NCBI GenBank assembly: GCA_013375355.1
Contig: JABXJV010000538.1
Location: 1-16,388 of the forward strand
Direction of reading: 5' to 3'
Length of the DNA stretch: 16,388 nt
Source of the DNA: Candidatus Helarchaeota archaeon
Lineage (GTDB): Archaea; Asgardarchaeota; Lokiarchaeia; Helarchaeales; JABXJV01
The notes beneath the pieces are model-generated. The model made no database searches, was not told where the DNA came from, and was given only the letters and a program-made list of their open reading frames with translations. Numbering within the stretch: position 1 is the first letter of the stretch; each line of letters begins with the position of its first letter. Of the stretch, positions 1-6,401 are shown piece after piece. The position numbers were made by a program, and so were the translations under genes.

Positions 1-899
1 GAATAGGTTCCATATTCAAAAAGGATTTTCACATCTTGATGATCAACGACTTTTAAAGTTTGTTTACTTTGTATCATCTCAGCCAGAATGTCTTTAATTC
101 CAGATAGTCCAGCAGTAATTAAATCAGGAATTTTATCACTTGTCTTTTCTGCAAAAGTATGATAGAAAAGTGTTCCCCCATTTGGTGCAATGATAAAAAG
201 TTCTTTCAATTTTTCTCTCCATCCAAATTCTGTAAAGGTTTCAAAACCGAGAAATATTCTTCCCCACCAAATAGCAGTAATAAGTAACCCAACAAATGAA
301 ATAATTAATGTAATTTCCTCGGGAAATGGTAAAAGTGATCTTCCTAATTTTGTACTCAACATGTAAAAGAAATAAAATGTCAAATTACCGATAAATGCAA
401 ATATCATCTTTTGCCGGATTTCTCCTTTCGTTTTAACTATTAAAGAATAAATAAAATTGAAAAATATAATCATCAAACTAATAGGCATCATAATATTACC
501 ATAAGACCGTAAATCACTAACAGTATTAATGAAGAAAATCCCATAAATACAAGAAATTATGCTAAAAATTGAAAATGCATATTTTGTTTTTCCCAACATT
601 TTTTCTGAAAAAAAAACGAGACCACTCATGCCGAAGAATCCAGAATAAGTAGCACATGCATAAATAAAAATTGGTTCTATGTCAAATTCGAAAATAAAAT
701 AAATATAATATGTAAAAAACATTTGACTTAATCCAGCAAAGAGAAAAAAAATTCCTATACCGAGGAATGGGGATAAATCAATTCCTGAACCCATTATTTG
801 CTTTGTTTTTAAAAAAAACATGTAGGCTAAAAGAATACCACCCATAGACAGTATTGCTCGAATTATTAATGATGTGAACTGCAGAAGATTCATCCACAT
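1..899 (-). CDS. 7-TM protein with C-terminal longin-like domain, upstream copy of a tandem pair (partial, cut by window edge)
   Basis: An open frame runs from an ATG at 899 to base 1 with no stop, giving 299 codons of a protein whose C-terminus lies outside the window. It is colinear with the protein encoded at 1119-2183: matching positions are offset by exactly 1284 bases at both ends of the alignable region, so there is no net insertion or deletion. The product begins MWMNLLQFTS and has about seven hydrophobic segments over its first ~225 residues, followed by a soluble domain starting near FGWREKLKELFIIAPNG. The start is set by a GGAGAGG ribosome binding site (906-912 on the plus strand as CCTCTCC). 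The soluble part resembles longin/roadblock-type domains, which I infer from the pattern of strands and helices rather than from a diagnostic motif. Function unknown; a membrane-tethered regulatory or trafficking role is only a guess. Confidence 0.8.
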   Translation of the reverse strand, partial: MWMNLLQFTSLIIRAILSMGGILLAYMFFLKTKQIMGSGIDLSPFLGIGIFFLFAGLSQMFFTYYIYFIFEFDIEPIFIYACATYSGFFGMSGLVFFSEKMLGKTKYAFSIFSIISCIYGIFFINTVSDLRSYGNIMMPISLMIIFFNFIYSLIVKTKGEIRQKMIFAFIGNLTFYFFYMLSTKLGRSLLPFPEEITLIISFVGLLITAIWWGRIFLGFETFTEFGWREKLKELFIIAPNGGTLFYHTFAEKTSDKIPDLITAGLSGIKDILAEMIQSKQTLKVVDHQDVKILFEYGTY

Positions 900-924
900 A
901 ATATACCTCTCCAATTCTGTGAAA

Positions 925-935
925 TTAATATATAA
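925..935 (-). promoter_or_regulatory. TATA box (box A) of the upstream 7-TM gene
   Basis: The minus strand reads TTATATATTAA, centred about 31 bases before the ATG at 899. The same 11 bases, with flanking GAAATATT upstream and TTTCAC downstream, occur before the second copy at 2213-2223, so the element was duplicated with the gene and has been kept. The spacing implies a short leader holding the GGAGAGG ribosome binding site. Confidence 0.5.
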
Positions 936-1014
936 CAATATTTCTAATTAGAATTTTTTTAATATTATTGTAATTAACCCATTTAATAACCTTTACATTC
1001 TAGAATGGCTCATA

Positions 1015-1083
1015 ATGCCCGCGATATTTGCATGGATAATGCCAATAGCTGTGATAGTATATAGGGAAGCAAAGGAAGAATGA
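1015..1083 (+). other. possible small hydrophobic ORF or gene remnant between the tandem genes
   Basis: A plus-strand frame is open from 952 to a TGA at 1081-1083. Its first ATG is at 1015 and gives 22 residues: a hydrophobic stretch (MPAIFAWIMPIAVIVY) followed by a charged tail REAKEE. This looks like a single membrane segment or the last helix of a membrane protein. No ribosome binding site precedes the ATG. A run of nine T follows at 1098-1106 and could end a plus-strand transcript. It may be a true small protein, a degraded gene end left by the duplication, or chance. Confidence 0.2.
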
Positions 1084-1118
1084 ATTATTAATTAAGGTTT
1101 TTTTTTCTATTTTACATT

Positions 1119-2183
1119 TTATCTAAAAATTTCTTCTATTAATCGTTTTGAAGGAATAAAAACTTCTGTTTCACCTTTCCAGTTAGCAAGAACATCCTGG
1201 AATAAATTTTCAAATTTTTCGATTAGTAAAGCTAATTTGGAGTGATAAATATGTAGATTTTCAAAGGCTACTAAAGCCAAAGTTGAATAAGTTCCGTATT
1301 CAAAAAGAATTTTCACATCTTGATGATCAACGACTTTTAAAGTCTGTTTACTTTGTATCATCTCCGCCAGAATATCTTTAATTCCGGATAATCCAGCACT
1401 AATTAAATCAGGAATTTTACTTGTTGTCTTTACAACAAAAGAATAATGGAAAAGTGTTCCCCCATTCGGTGCGATTATGAAAAGTTCTTTCATTTTTTCT
1501 CTCCATCCAAATTCTGTAAAGGTTTCAAAACTGAGAAATATTTTTCCCCACCAAATAATGGTAATAATTAATCCACTCATTGAAATAATAACTGTAAGTT
1601 CCCCAGGAAATGGTAAAAGCCCTTTTCCCAATTCTGTATCGAGCATATAAAAGAAATAAAATCCCAAAATACCTATAAATGCATAAGTCATTTTTTGCCG
1701 AATTTCCCCCTTTGTCTTAACTACCAAAGAATAGATAAAATTGATTAGCACAACTGTTACACTAATTGGCAACGTGATAGTAGCTAATAACCGTAAAGCA
1801 TCCACCGTTCTAATGAATAAAATCCCAGAAATACAACTAATTATGCTGAAAATTGTAAATGCATATTTTGTTTTACCGAACATTTTTTCTGAAAAAAAGA
1901 CGAGACCAATCATCCCAAGGAATCCTGCATAAGTAGCAGCTGCATAAATACTGAATGTATCTAAATCAAATACCAAAAGGTAGTATTCATAATAAGTAAA
2001 AAAGATTTCCATTATCCCAACGAATAGACCGAAAATACCCAATCCTAGAAATTGTGATAAATCAAATCCTGTCCCTCTTGCTTCTTTTACTTTTAAAAAA
2101 AACATATATGCTACTAAGAAAACTCCTATCGAAAGGATTACTCGAAATATTAGTGATGTGAATTCTAAAACATTAATCCACAT
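1119..2183 (-). CDS. 7-TM protein with C-terminal longin-like domain, second copy of a tandem pair
   Basis: A 354-residue membrane protein of unknown function. Hydrophobic segments lie near residues 6-30, 41-68, 76-97, 104-124, 133-153, 163-180 and 190-215. A soluble C-terminal domain of ~130 residues follows, with alternating strands and helices (LFIIAPNGGTLFHYSF; a helix around GLSGIKDILAEMI; the strand KILFEYG; a last helix KLALLIEKFENLF). That order resembles longin/roadblock domains, common in Asgard archaea; this is fold-level inference. The frame extends upstream to 2234, but I place the start at the ATG at 2183, because GGAGAGG (2190-2196 on the plus strand as CCTCTCC) lies seven bases before it and the other copy starts at the same place. 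The two copies are closely similar, most strongly in the soluble domain (for example an identical QSKQTLKVVDHQDVKILFEY). Confidence 0.85.
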   Translation of the reverse strand: MWINVLEFTSLIFRVILSIGVFLVAYMFFLKVKEARGTGFDLSQFLGLGIFGLFVGIMEIFFTYYEYYLLVFDLDTFSIYAAATYAGFLGMIGLVFFSEKMFGKTKYAFTIFSIISCISGILFIRTVDALRLLATITLPISVTVVLINFIYSLVVKTKGEIRQKMTYAFIGILGFYFFYMLDTELGKGLLPFPGELTVIISMSGLIITIIWWGKIFLSFETFTEFGWREKMKELFIIAPNGGTLFHYSFVVKTTSKIPDLISAGLSGIKDILAEMIQSKQTLKVVDHQDVKILFEYGTYSTLALVAFENLHIYHSKLALLIEKFENLFQDVLANWKGETEVFIPSKRLIEEIFR

Positions 2184-2516
2184 ATTATACCTCTCCAATT
2201 TTGTGAAATTAATTAATATATAATAATATTTCAAATTATAATTTCTTTTCGATTTAAAATTTATTTATTTTAAATCATATCAAATTTGCAATAGATTATT
2301 AGAAATGATAAAGAAATTACTAATTTTTTTAACATAATGTTGCTATTTTTTCAAGATTTAGTAGAAAAATGTGTGAAATATTTATTAAATTTGATAAGCG
2401 CCTTTTTTTATTAAAAACTGGCACTATCTTTTTAAGATTTGTAACCTTTACATTATCAAACTTAGCTAGTTTATTATTAAACAAAAGGGTATTAAGATAG
2501 AGCTGGAGAGAAAAAA
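2184..2516. other. divergent intergenic region, 333 bases
   Basis: This AT-rich spacer separates the minus-strand 7-TM gene from the plus-strand DUF47 gene. It holds the TATA box at 2213-2223 and the GGAGAG ribosome binding site of the DUF47 gene at 2505-2510. A 13-base string, TAACCTTTACATT, at 2442-2454 is also present at 987-999 between the two 7-TM genes. The minus-strand open frame across 2329-2547 has low-complexity content, overlaps the DUF47 start and is not believed. No RNA gene was seen. Confidence 0.5.
2213..2223 (-). promoter_or_regulatory. TATA box of the second 7-TM gene
   Basis: The minus strand reads TTATATATTAA, centred about 35 bases before the ATG at 2183. It is identical to the element before the upstream copy at 925-935, with conserved flanks, which supports a functional promoter. 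Confidence 0.5.
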
Positions 2517-3182
2517 ATGTCAATAAATAATGAATTGGAAACCGCAAAGCAAGAACTGAGAGTATTAGATGAAATGCAGGATTATATGCGTTTAGTATTT
2601 TCTACAATAAAAGAATTGGGTTTAATGCTAGATGATTGGATCGCGAAAAAAACTGATTCTTTGAATAAGCGCCTTAAAAAGATTACTGAATTGGAGAGTA
2701 AAGCTGAAGACCTTAAACGGATTATATTAGATAAACTTTCAGAAGCTGAAGGGTTATTGCATAGAGGAGATTTAATGAGATTAGTCATGAAAATCGATGA
2801 AATTGTCGATGTTGCGGAAGGCGCTGGTTATAGAATAAAATCGGTATCAAATTGGAAGATGGATTCTAGAACAAAAGATCTTTTACTAGATATGATGTCC
2901 AAGGTTACAGAAATTATGAACACATTAAAAAAAGTAATGTTTATTCTGACACAAAATGCACAAAAGGCCATTAAAGAAACTGAATATGTTAGTAAGATTG
3001 AAAGAGAAATCGACCAATGCCGAAGAAAATTGATGGATCACCTTTATTCCTTAGATTTAGATTTTAGAATAACTCTAAGAATGCGAGATTTAATAAACCG
3101 AATTGAAGAAATTGCAGATCTTACAGAAGGAGTAGCGGATGCGGCTCGTATAATTGGAGTTACAAGAAGGGGTTTTGGATAA
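2517..3182 (+). CDS. PhoU-like DUF47 family protein
   Basis: This 221-residue, almost wholly helical protein matches the DUF47/TIGR00153 branch of the PhoU-like superfamily. Two repeated helical motifs with the acidic spacing used for metal clusters in PhoU proteins are visible: KIDEIVDVAEGAG (residues 92-104) and RIEEIADLTEGVADAA (195-210). Charged coiled-coil-like helices lie at the N-terminus and around residues 155-175. DUF47 proteins usually sit next to a Pit-type phosphate transporter and are thought to tune it; no transporter is adjacent here, so the partner is unknown. The start is supported by GGAGAG (2505-2510) six bases before the ATG. The endA gene follows after 85 bases on the same strand. 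Family assignment is fairly firm, cellular role is not. Confidence 0.78.
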   Translation: MSINNELETAKQELRVLDEMQDYMRLVFSTIKELGLMLDDWIAKKTDSLNKRLKKITELESKAEDLKRIILDKLSEAEGLLHRGDLMRLVMKIDEIVDVAEGAGYRIKSVSNWKMDSRTKDLLLDMMSKVTEIMNTLKKVMFILTQNAQKAIKETEYVSKIEREIDQCRRKLMDHLYSLDLDFRITLRMRDLINRIEEIADLTEGVADAARIIGVTRRGFG

Positions 3183-3250
3183 ATTTTAATTAAATGAATC
3201 AGATTTAATAATAGACTGAAAATAATTTTACAAATTTTCCTCTATAAATT

Positions 3251-3257
3251 AGGAGGT
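3251..3257 (+). promoter_or_regulatory. strong ribosome binding site of endA
   Basis: AGGAGGT lies ten bases before the ATG at 3268. It is the best match to the 16S rRNA tail in the window and fixes the endA start. Confidence 0.75.
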
Positions 3258-3267
3258 ATCCTTCTAA

Positions 3268-3822
3268 ATGGAGAAAGATAAAAAAATAGCAGCACATATT
3301 GTTGGAAATCGTGTTATAGTTTTTAATCATGAAGAGGGGACAGAACTATATAAAAACGGATTTTTTGGAAAACCTGTAGGCATAAGAAAGCCAAAGACCT
3401 TTGATTTTAACCGTCCACTAGAGTTATCTCTCCTTGAAGCATATTATTTACTCGAACAGGGCAAAATTGAAATTTATGACGGTGATAAAAAGATTTCAAA
3501 GGAAAATTTCTTAAAAATGGTACGAGAGCACTATGAAAATTTCGATTCAAAATATACCGTATATAAAGATTTGAGGGGAAAAAACTTTGTGGTTAGACCA
3601 GGTCTTAAATTTGGTGCAGACTTTGGTGTGTATGTACATGGTCCGGGGATTGATCATGCTCCCTTCATTGTCCACGTCCTTCCCAATACAAAAAAAATCT
3701 CAGCAATTGAAATGGTTAGAGCAGGTCGTTTAGCCACCAGTGTAAGAAAAAAATTCATCATTGCTACATTGCCAATACCTGATAAGATTAATTATTTTAT
3801 ATTTACATGGTTTAAACCATAA
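3268..3822 (+). CDS. endA: tRNA-splicing endonuclease, archaeal homotetramer type
   Basis: This enzyme cuts bulge-helix-bulge junctions to remove introns from pre-tRNA, leaving 2',3'-cyclic phosphate and 5'-OH ends for the RNA ligase. The 184-residue length fits the short single-domain archaeal form that assembles as a homotetramer. An N-terminal domain (to about residue 85) is followed by the nuclease domain. The catalytic triad can be read as Tyr122 (in GVYVHG), His130 (in IDHAPF) and Lys161 or Lys162 (in SVRKKFIIA). The core string KFGADFGVY and the closing RAGRLATSVRKK are typical. The start is fixed by AGGAGGT at 3251-3257. It lies 85 bases after the DUF47 gene and may share its transcript. 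This is one of the clearest archaeal markers in the window. Confidence 0.95.
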   Translation: MEKDKKIAAHIVGNRVIVFNHEEGTELYKNGFFGKPVGIRKPKTFDFNRPLELSLLEAYYLLEQGKIEIYDGDKKISKENFLKMVREHYENFDSKYTVYKDLRGKNFVVRPGLKFGADFGVYVHGPGIDHAPFIVHVLPNTKKISAIEMVRAGRLATSVRKKFIIATLPIPDKINYFIFTWFKP

Positions 3823-3860
3823 CGAATTCAGCCGAATTAAAAAAGGTTTTTTCTTTTTTA
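3807..3860 (+). terminator. probable transcription terminator after endA
   Basis: The perfect palindrome ATGGTTTAAACCAT (3807-3820) overlaps the endA stop codon. About 20 bases later come an A-run, GG and T-rich tracts (3838-3859), including two runs of six T. Archaeal terminators depend mainly on such T tracts, so the tract is the stronger part of the call. Confidence 0.45.
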
Positions 3861-3988
3861 ATAGAATATTTAATAGAATACATAATTTTTCGTAAGAGTT
3901 AAGAGAAATATTCAACTAATACTGTTTAAATCTCGTGAAAATATACTTAAATTCTATGAAATACGACATATCAAATTCAAAAATATTT

Positions 3989-4014
3989 ATTTATAAAATG
4001 GTTAGATATAAAAA
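3989..4014 (+). promoter_or_regulatory. candidate promoter of the corrinoid/iron-sulfur gene
   Basis: Two TATA-like strings, TTTATAAAA (3990-3998) and GATATAAAAA (4005-4014), lie 70-90 bases before the ATG at 4081. Either would give a leader of roughly 40-60 bases. The choice between them cannot be made from sequence alone. Confidence 0.3.
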
Positions 4015-4080
4015 ACACTTATGAATATTCTAAATAAATTACTAGCTAGGTTATTTTAATACAAATTATAAGGTTTTAAC

Positions 4081-4929
4081 ATGTCTGAAGATGAAGAATT
4101 AACAAAAAAGGTAAAGGATCTTGCACTTGAACTTGGTGCGGACAAAGTTGGAATAGCTGATGCAACATTAGCAGAAGATCCTCCACATGGTCATGGTAAT
4201 CCTTCGGCTATGATGAAAGAGGCTAAGACCGCAGTTTCATTGGTTTTGGCATACCCCGACGCCACGTATGGAATTGAAATGACTGATGATCTGATTATAG
4301 GTGGAATATACATTTCCACTCAAGAATTTATGAACAATGAGCTTAGTCGTATAGCTATAAGACTAGCAAAATTTTTGGAAAAACAAGGTTATAAAGCTTT
4401 AGTAATATCTCCTGAACTTCCTAGAGATGAAAAAAGATGGGCAGGTGCCATTTCTCATCGGTATATAGGTCAATTAGCAGGTGTAGGTGAAATAGGGCAA
4501 AGTAATTTATTACTTACTCCAGAATGGGGACCAAGAATACAAATAACTACAGTTGTAACGAACGCACCTTTGAAAGTGGATGGCCCTAAACTAATTGATA
4601 AAGTCTGCAAACATTGTAATGTATGTGTAGAAAAGTGTCCGCCCAGAGCTATTGGAGCAGAAAATTACCCACCTTACAACTTTAATATTAACCGATGTTT
4701 CTGGGGAGTTATGGGCTGGTACCGTCTAACAAAGGTAGAAGAGCCACCAAAAGATTGGATAGATGCTAGACCAACAGCTATGATAATGGTACCGAAATAC
4801 GAGAGACAATATCCGCAAATCAAGGAATACCAAGACTGGTCAGCAAGACTCGGTTGGTATCCATTGTGTGCAGAATGTGTTGTACACTGTGGTATAGGTA
4901 AGGAAGCTGCGGAAAAACGTCTAAAATAA
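4081..4929 (+). CDS. short corrinoid/iron-sulfur protein of the reductive dehalogenase/QueG superfamily
   Basis: A 282-residue protein with a C-terminal two-cluster ferredoxin module: C176xxC179xxC182xxxC186P, then C206, then C263xxC266xxxC270. By family rules C176, C179, C182 and C270 should hold one [4Fe-4S] cluster and C186, C206, C263 and C266 the other. Before it lies a region matching the corrinoid-binding core of reductive dehalogenases and epoxyqueuosine reductase: AGVGEIGQSNLL (133-144) followed by TPEWGPRIQITT. The GxGExG...TPExGPR wording is closer to RdhA than to QueG, which usually has GWIGKNT at this place. There is no Tat signal and no N-terminal membrane segment, so it should be cytoplasmic, unlike respiratory dehalogenases. 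Only a weak AAGG precedes the start. Substrate unknown; a cobalamin-dependent reductase is the family-level inference. Confidence 0.75.
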   Translation: MSEDEELTKKVKDLALELGADKVGIADATLAEDPPHGHGNPSAMMKEAKTAVSLVLAYPDATYGIEMTDDLIIGGIYISTQEFMNNELSRIAIRLAKFLEKQGYKALVISPELPRDEKRWAGAISHRYIGQLAGVGEIGQSNLLLTPEWGPRIQITTVVTNAPLKVDGPKLIDKVCKHCNVCVEKCPPRAIGAENYPPYNFNINRCFWGVMGWYRLTKVEEPPKDWIDARPTAMIMVPKYERQYPQIKEYQDWSARLGWYPLCAECVVHCGIGKEAAEKRLK

Positions 4930-4981
4930 TTTCTCTTTTTTAATTTTTCTTATTTTAAAAAATAAAAGGAAAAAATACAGT
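4930..4981. terminator. bidirectional T-rich terminator between convergent genes
   Basis: After the stop at 4929 the plus strand carries runs of six, five and four T. Read from the minus strand after the stop at 4982, the same spacer gives runs of six T. Such facing tracts between convergent genes are typical archaeal terminators. Confidence 0.55.
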
Positions 4982-5392
4982 TTATTTTTCTTTAAATTGG
5001 TCTTTATGTAGAGTTTTCCAACCACCGCGCAATGCATTAATGCCTTTCCATATAGTTAGAACAATTACTACTCCAATTACACCATACTTCGTCCAAAAGA
5101 CAAATCTTCTTATTGGTACAAGTTCTTTTTGATCTAAGATGTAATAAATTATGAAATTTGGGTCTGGTCTTACAAATATGAATGAATAAGTGAAATTACT
5201 ACTAAATGTATAGACCGAATGCTCAAATAGATTTCCAAGAACTAGAGTTGCAAGGAGTAGGAGTCCTGCATTAATTAGTACTAAAAGAGGATCCTCGTTT
5301 GATAATATAATAAATGCAAGGACGATTATGCCAAGCATACAAGCAAGGAATATTAACATCGGATCGAAACCAAATATTTCAGCACGTACCAT
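4982..5392 (-). CDS. small membrane protein, unrecognised
   Basis: A 136-residue protein with three clear hydrophobic segments near residues 12-30, 36-53 and 98-118, and a basic C-terminal tail (GGWKTLHKDQFKEK). Residues 55-97 between the second and third segments are mostly polar and aromatic and could form a small outside domain. I do not recognise a family. The start ATG at 5392 has GAGGTG just before it, and this ribosome binding site overlaps the stop codon of the zinc-ribbon gene at 5402-6004; the gap between the two genes is nine bases, so they are almost certainly one operon and may work as a membrane/soluble pair. Confidence 0.7.
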   Translation of the reverse strand: MVRAEIFGFDPMLIFLACMLGIIVLAFIILSNEDPLLVLINAGLLLLATLVLGNLFEHSVYTFSSNFTYSFIFVRPDPNFIIYYILDQKELVPIRRFVFWTKYGVIGVVIVLTIWKGINALRGGWKTLHKDQFKEK

Positions 5393-5401
5393 ATTTACAC
5401 C

Positions 5402-6004
5402 TCACATCATTAATTTTCCCACTTTGAGTCCAAGTGATGCTTTTGATATAGGGGCCATTTTAACTCTGCCCTTAATTAATAACCACATTGTTCTGGCAAG
5501 GCCTTTCAAACGATGGACGATAGGGCCTACTACAAGGTCCCCGAGACCCCCGATGTCCCAATGTGAGCCGTACATTATAACATCGGCGTCAGGATGCTCC
5601 CAATCCTTGTACATTAATTTAGATTGTCCACATTTAGGGCATTTAATCTCAACAATTTTCTTAGTTGGGGTTCCTAATATCGATTCTTCACCTTCTGGAC
5701 GAGGAGGAAGTTTGATTTCTTCTTCACGAACTGGTAGGTCTTGGTAAAATCCTCTCCATTTACATTTTTTATTCATACATTTGACCATTGGAGTAGGATA
5801 ACTTTTGTATCTTAGCCATGGTTTCTTTACTCCACCGACTTCAACTTCTTCAAAGAATAGAACTAAAGCTTCAGTTAAGTTGGGAAGAGTAATTTGTGCT
5901 ATTATGCCGAAAAGGTCTTCCATGCATTTTTTTTGTTCATCTTTTGTTTTACTTCGAATGCCTGCAAGCATCATCTCGCCGATAACTTCTGCTGGACTTT
6001 TCAT
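5402..6004 (-). CDS. zinc-ribbon protein, unrecognised
   Basis: A 200-residue soluble protein with a probable four-cysteine zinc ribbon: C76xxxxC81 (in KCMNKKCKW) and C122xxC125 (in KCPKCGQ), separated by about 40 residues that are acidic and proline-rich (PPRPEGEE). The N-terminal ~50 residues are predicted helical. The segment 140-160 (DADVIMYGSHWD, then IGGLGDLVVGP) is distinctive but matches no motif I know. The start at 6004 is supported by AGAGGTT a few bases upstream, and a TATA-like string lies 20-38 bases upstream. It is the first gene of a two-gene operon with the membrane protein at 4982-5392. Whether it belongs with the PqqD/peptide pair, whose last stop is 101 bases upstream, is open. 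Confidence 0.68.
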   Translation of the reverse strand: MKSPAEVIGEMMLAGIRSKTKDEQKKCMEDLFGIIAQITLPNLTEALVLFFEEVEVGGVKKPWLRYKSYPTPMVKCMNKKCKWRGFYQDLPVREEEIKLPPRPEGEESILGTPTKKIVEIKCPKCGQSKLMYKDWEHPDADVIMYGSHWDIGGLGDLVVGPIVHRLKGLARTMWLLIKGRVKMAPISKASLGLKVGKLMM

Positions 6005-6024
6005 AAATTGAACCTCTTATTCAT

Positions 6025-6042
6025 ATTAAATTTAAAAATAAT
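6025..6042 (-). promoter_or_regulatory. candidate TATA box of the zinc-ribbon/membrane operon
   Basis: The minus strand reads about TTTTTAAATTTAAT, centred roughly 30 bases before the ATG at 6004. It suggests that the two-gene operon starts its own transcript rather than depending on the PqqD-like gene. Confidence 0.35.
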
Positions 6043-6105
6043 CAACAAAGAGAAAATTTAAAACTTTTCAAATTTAAAAAAGAAATAAAATTCAAAGGAA
6101 ATAAA

Positions 6106-6351
6106 TTATTCTTCTATCAATCCAAATTTTTCAAGTTTAGATACAAATTCTTTAACATCTTTAAGAGCAGTTTCTTTATCTACCTCGAATTCTTCATAAA
6201 TAATATCGACCAAAGCTTCAATTGTCGTGTCTTTTCGTAATTTCTTTAATAATAAAGCTCCAGTTTCATTAGCTTCAAAGAATTTTGAAGTATCGTAGTC
6301 AACTACGACCGCACCTTTAGTACGTGCAATATAGCTTTCTTTTTCCTCCAT
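6106..6351 (-). CDS. PqqD-like RiPP precursor recognition (RRE) protein
   Basis: An 81-residue stand-alone PqqD-family protein. In this family a small winged-helix-like domain binds the leader of a ribosomally made peptide and presents it to a modifying enzyme, usually a radical SAM protein. Typical pattern: an N-terminal strand pair (YIARTKGAVVVDYD), then FFEANETGALLLKKL, then a helical half ending in DVKEFVSKLEKFGLIEE. I chose the ATG at 6351, which has GAGGTT nearby. The frame runs on upstream to a TTG at 6375 with GGAGG seven bases before it, and to a TTG at 6405 that overlaps the stop of the upstream 36-codon gene; either is possible, but the extra residues are not part of the domain. 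The gene directly follows a precursor-like peptide gene, which strongly supports the role. Confidence 0.75.
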   Translation of the reverse strand: MEEKESYIARTKGAVVVDYDTSKFFEANETGALLLKKLRKDTTIEALVDIIYEEFEVDKETALKDVKEFVSKLEKFGLIEE

Positions 6352-6401
6352 ATCAACCTCTGATTTTAGCTTCAAACATATTCCTCCAACTTGAAAATTA
6401 T

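Noticed and set aside
1741..1932. Plus-strand frame opposite the second 7-TM gene, and similar frames opposite other genes (for example 5328-5747, 7810-8205, 13987-14190, 15066-15248)
   Set aside because: These are shadows of strongly supported genes on the other strand.
2184..2234. Upstream extension of the second 7-TM gene by 17 codons
   Set aside because: The extension crosses the ribosome binding site and TATA box shared by both copies; the ATG at 2183 has the correct spacing.
2329..2547. 72-codon minus-strand frame in the divergent spacer
   Set aside because: It overlaps the start of the well-supported DUF47 gene, has low-complexity content and no recognisable domain.
3859..3880. Direct repeat TAATAGAATA, two copies 12 bases apart
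   Set aside because: Short, AT-rich and isolated in a terminator region; no third copy or array.
6355..6381. Eight-codon out-of-frame mini-ORF (MFEAKIRG) with GGAGGA before it, inside the PqqD-like upstream region
   Set aside because: The ribosome-binding site is too close to its ATG, and it is better explained as serving the TTG at 6375.
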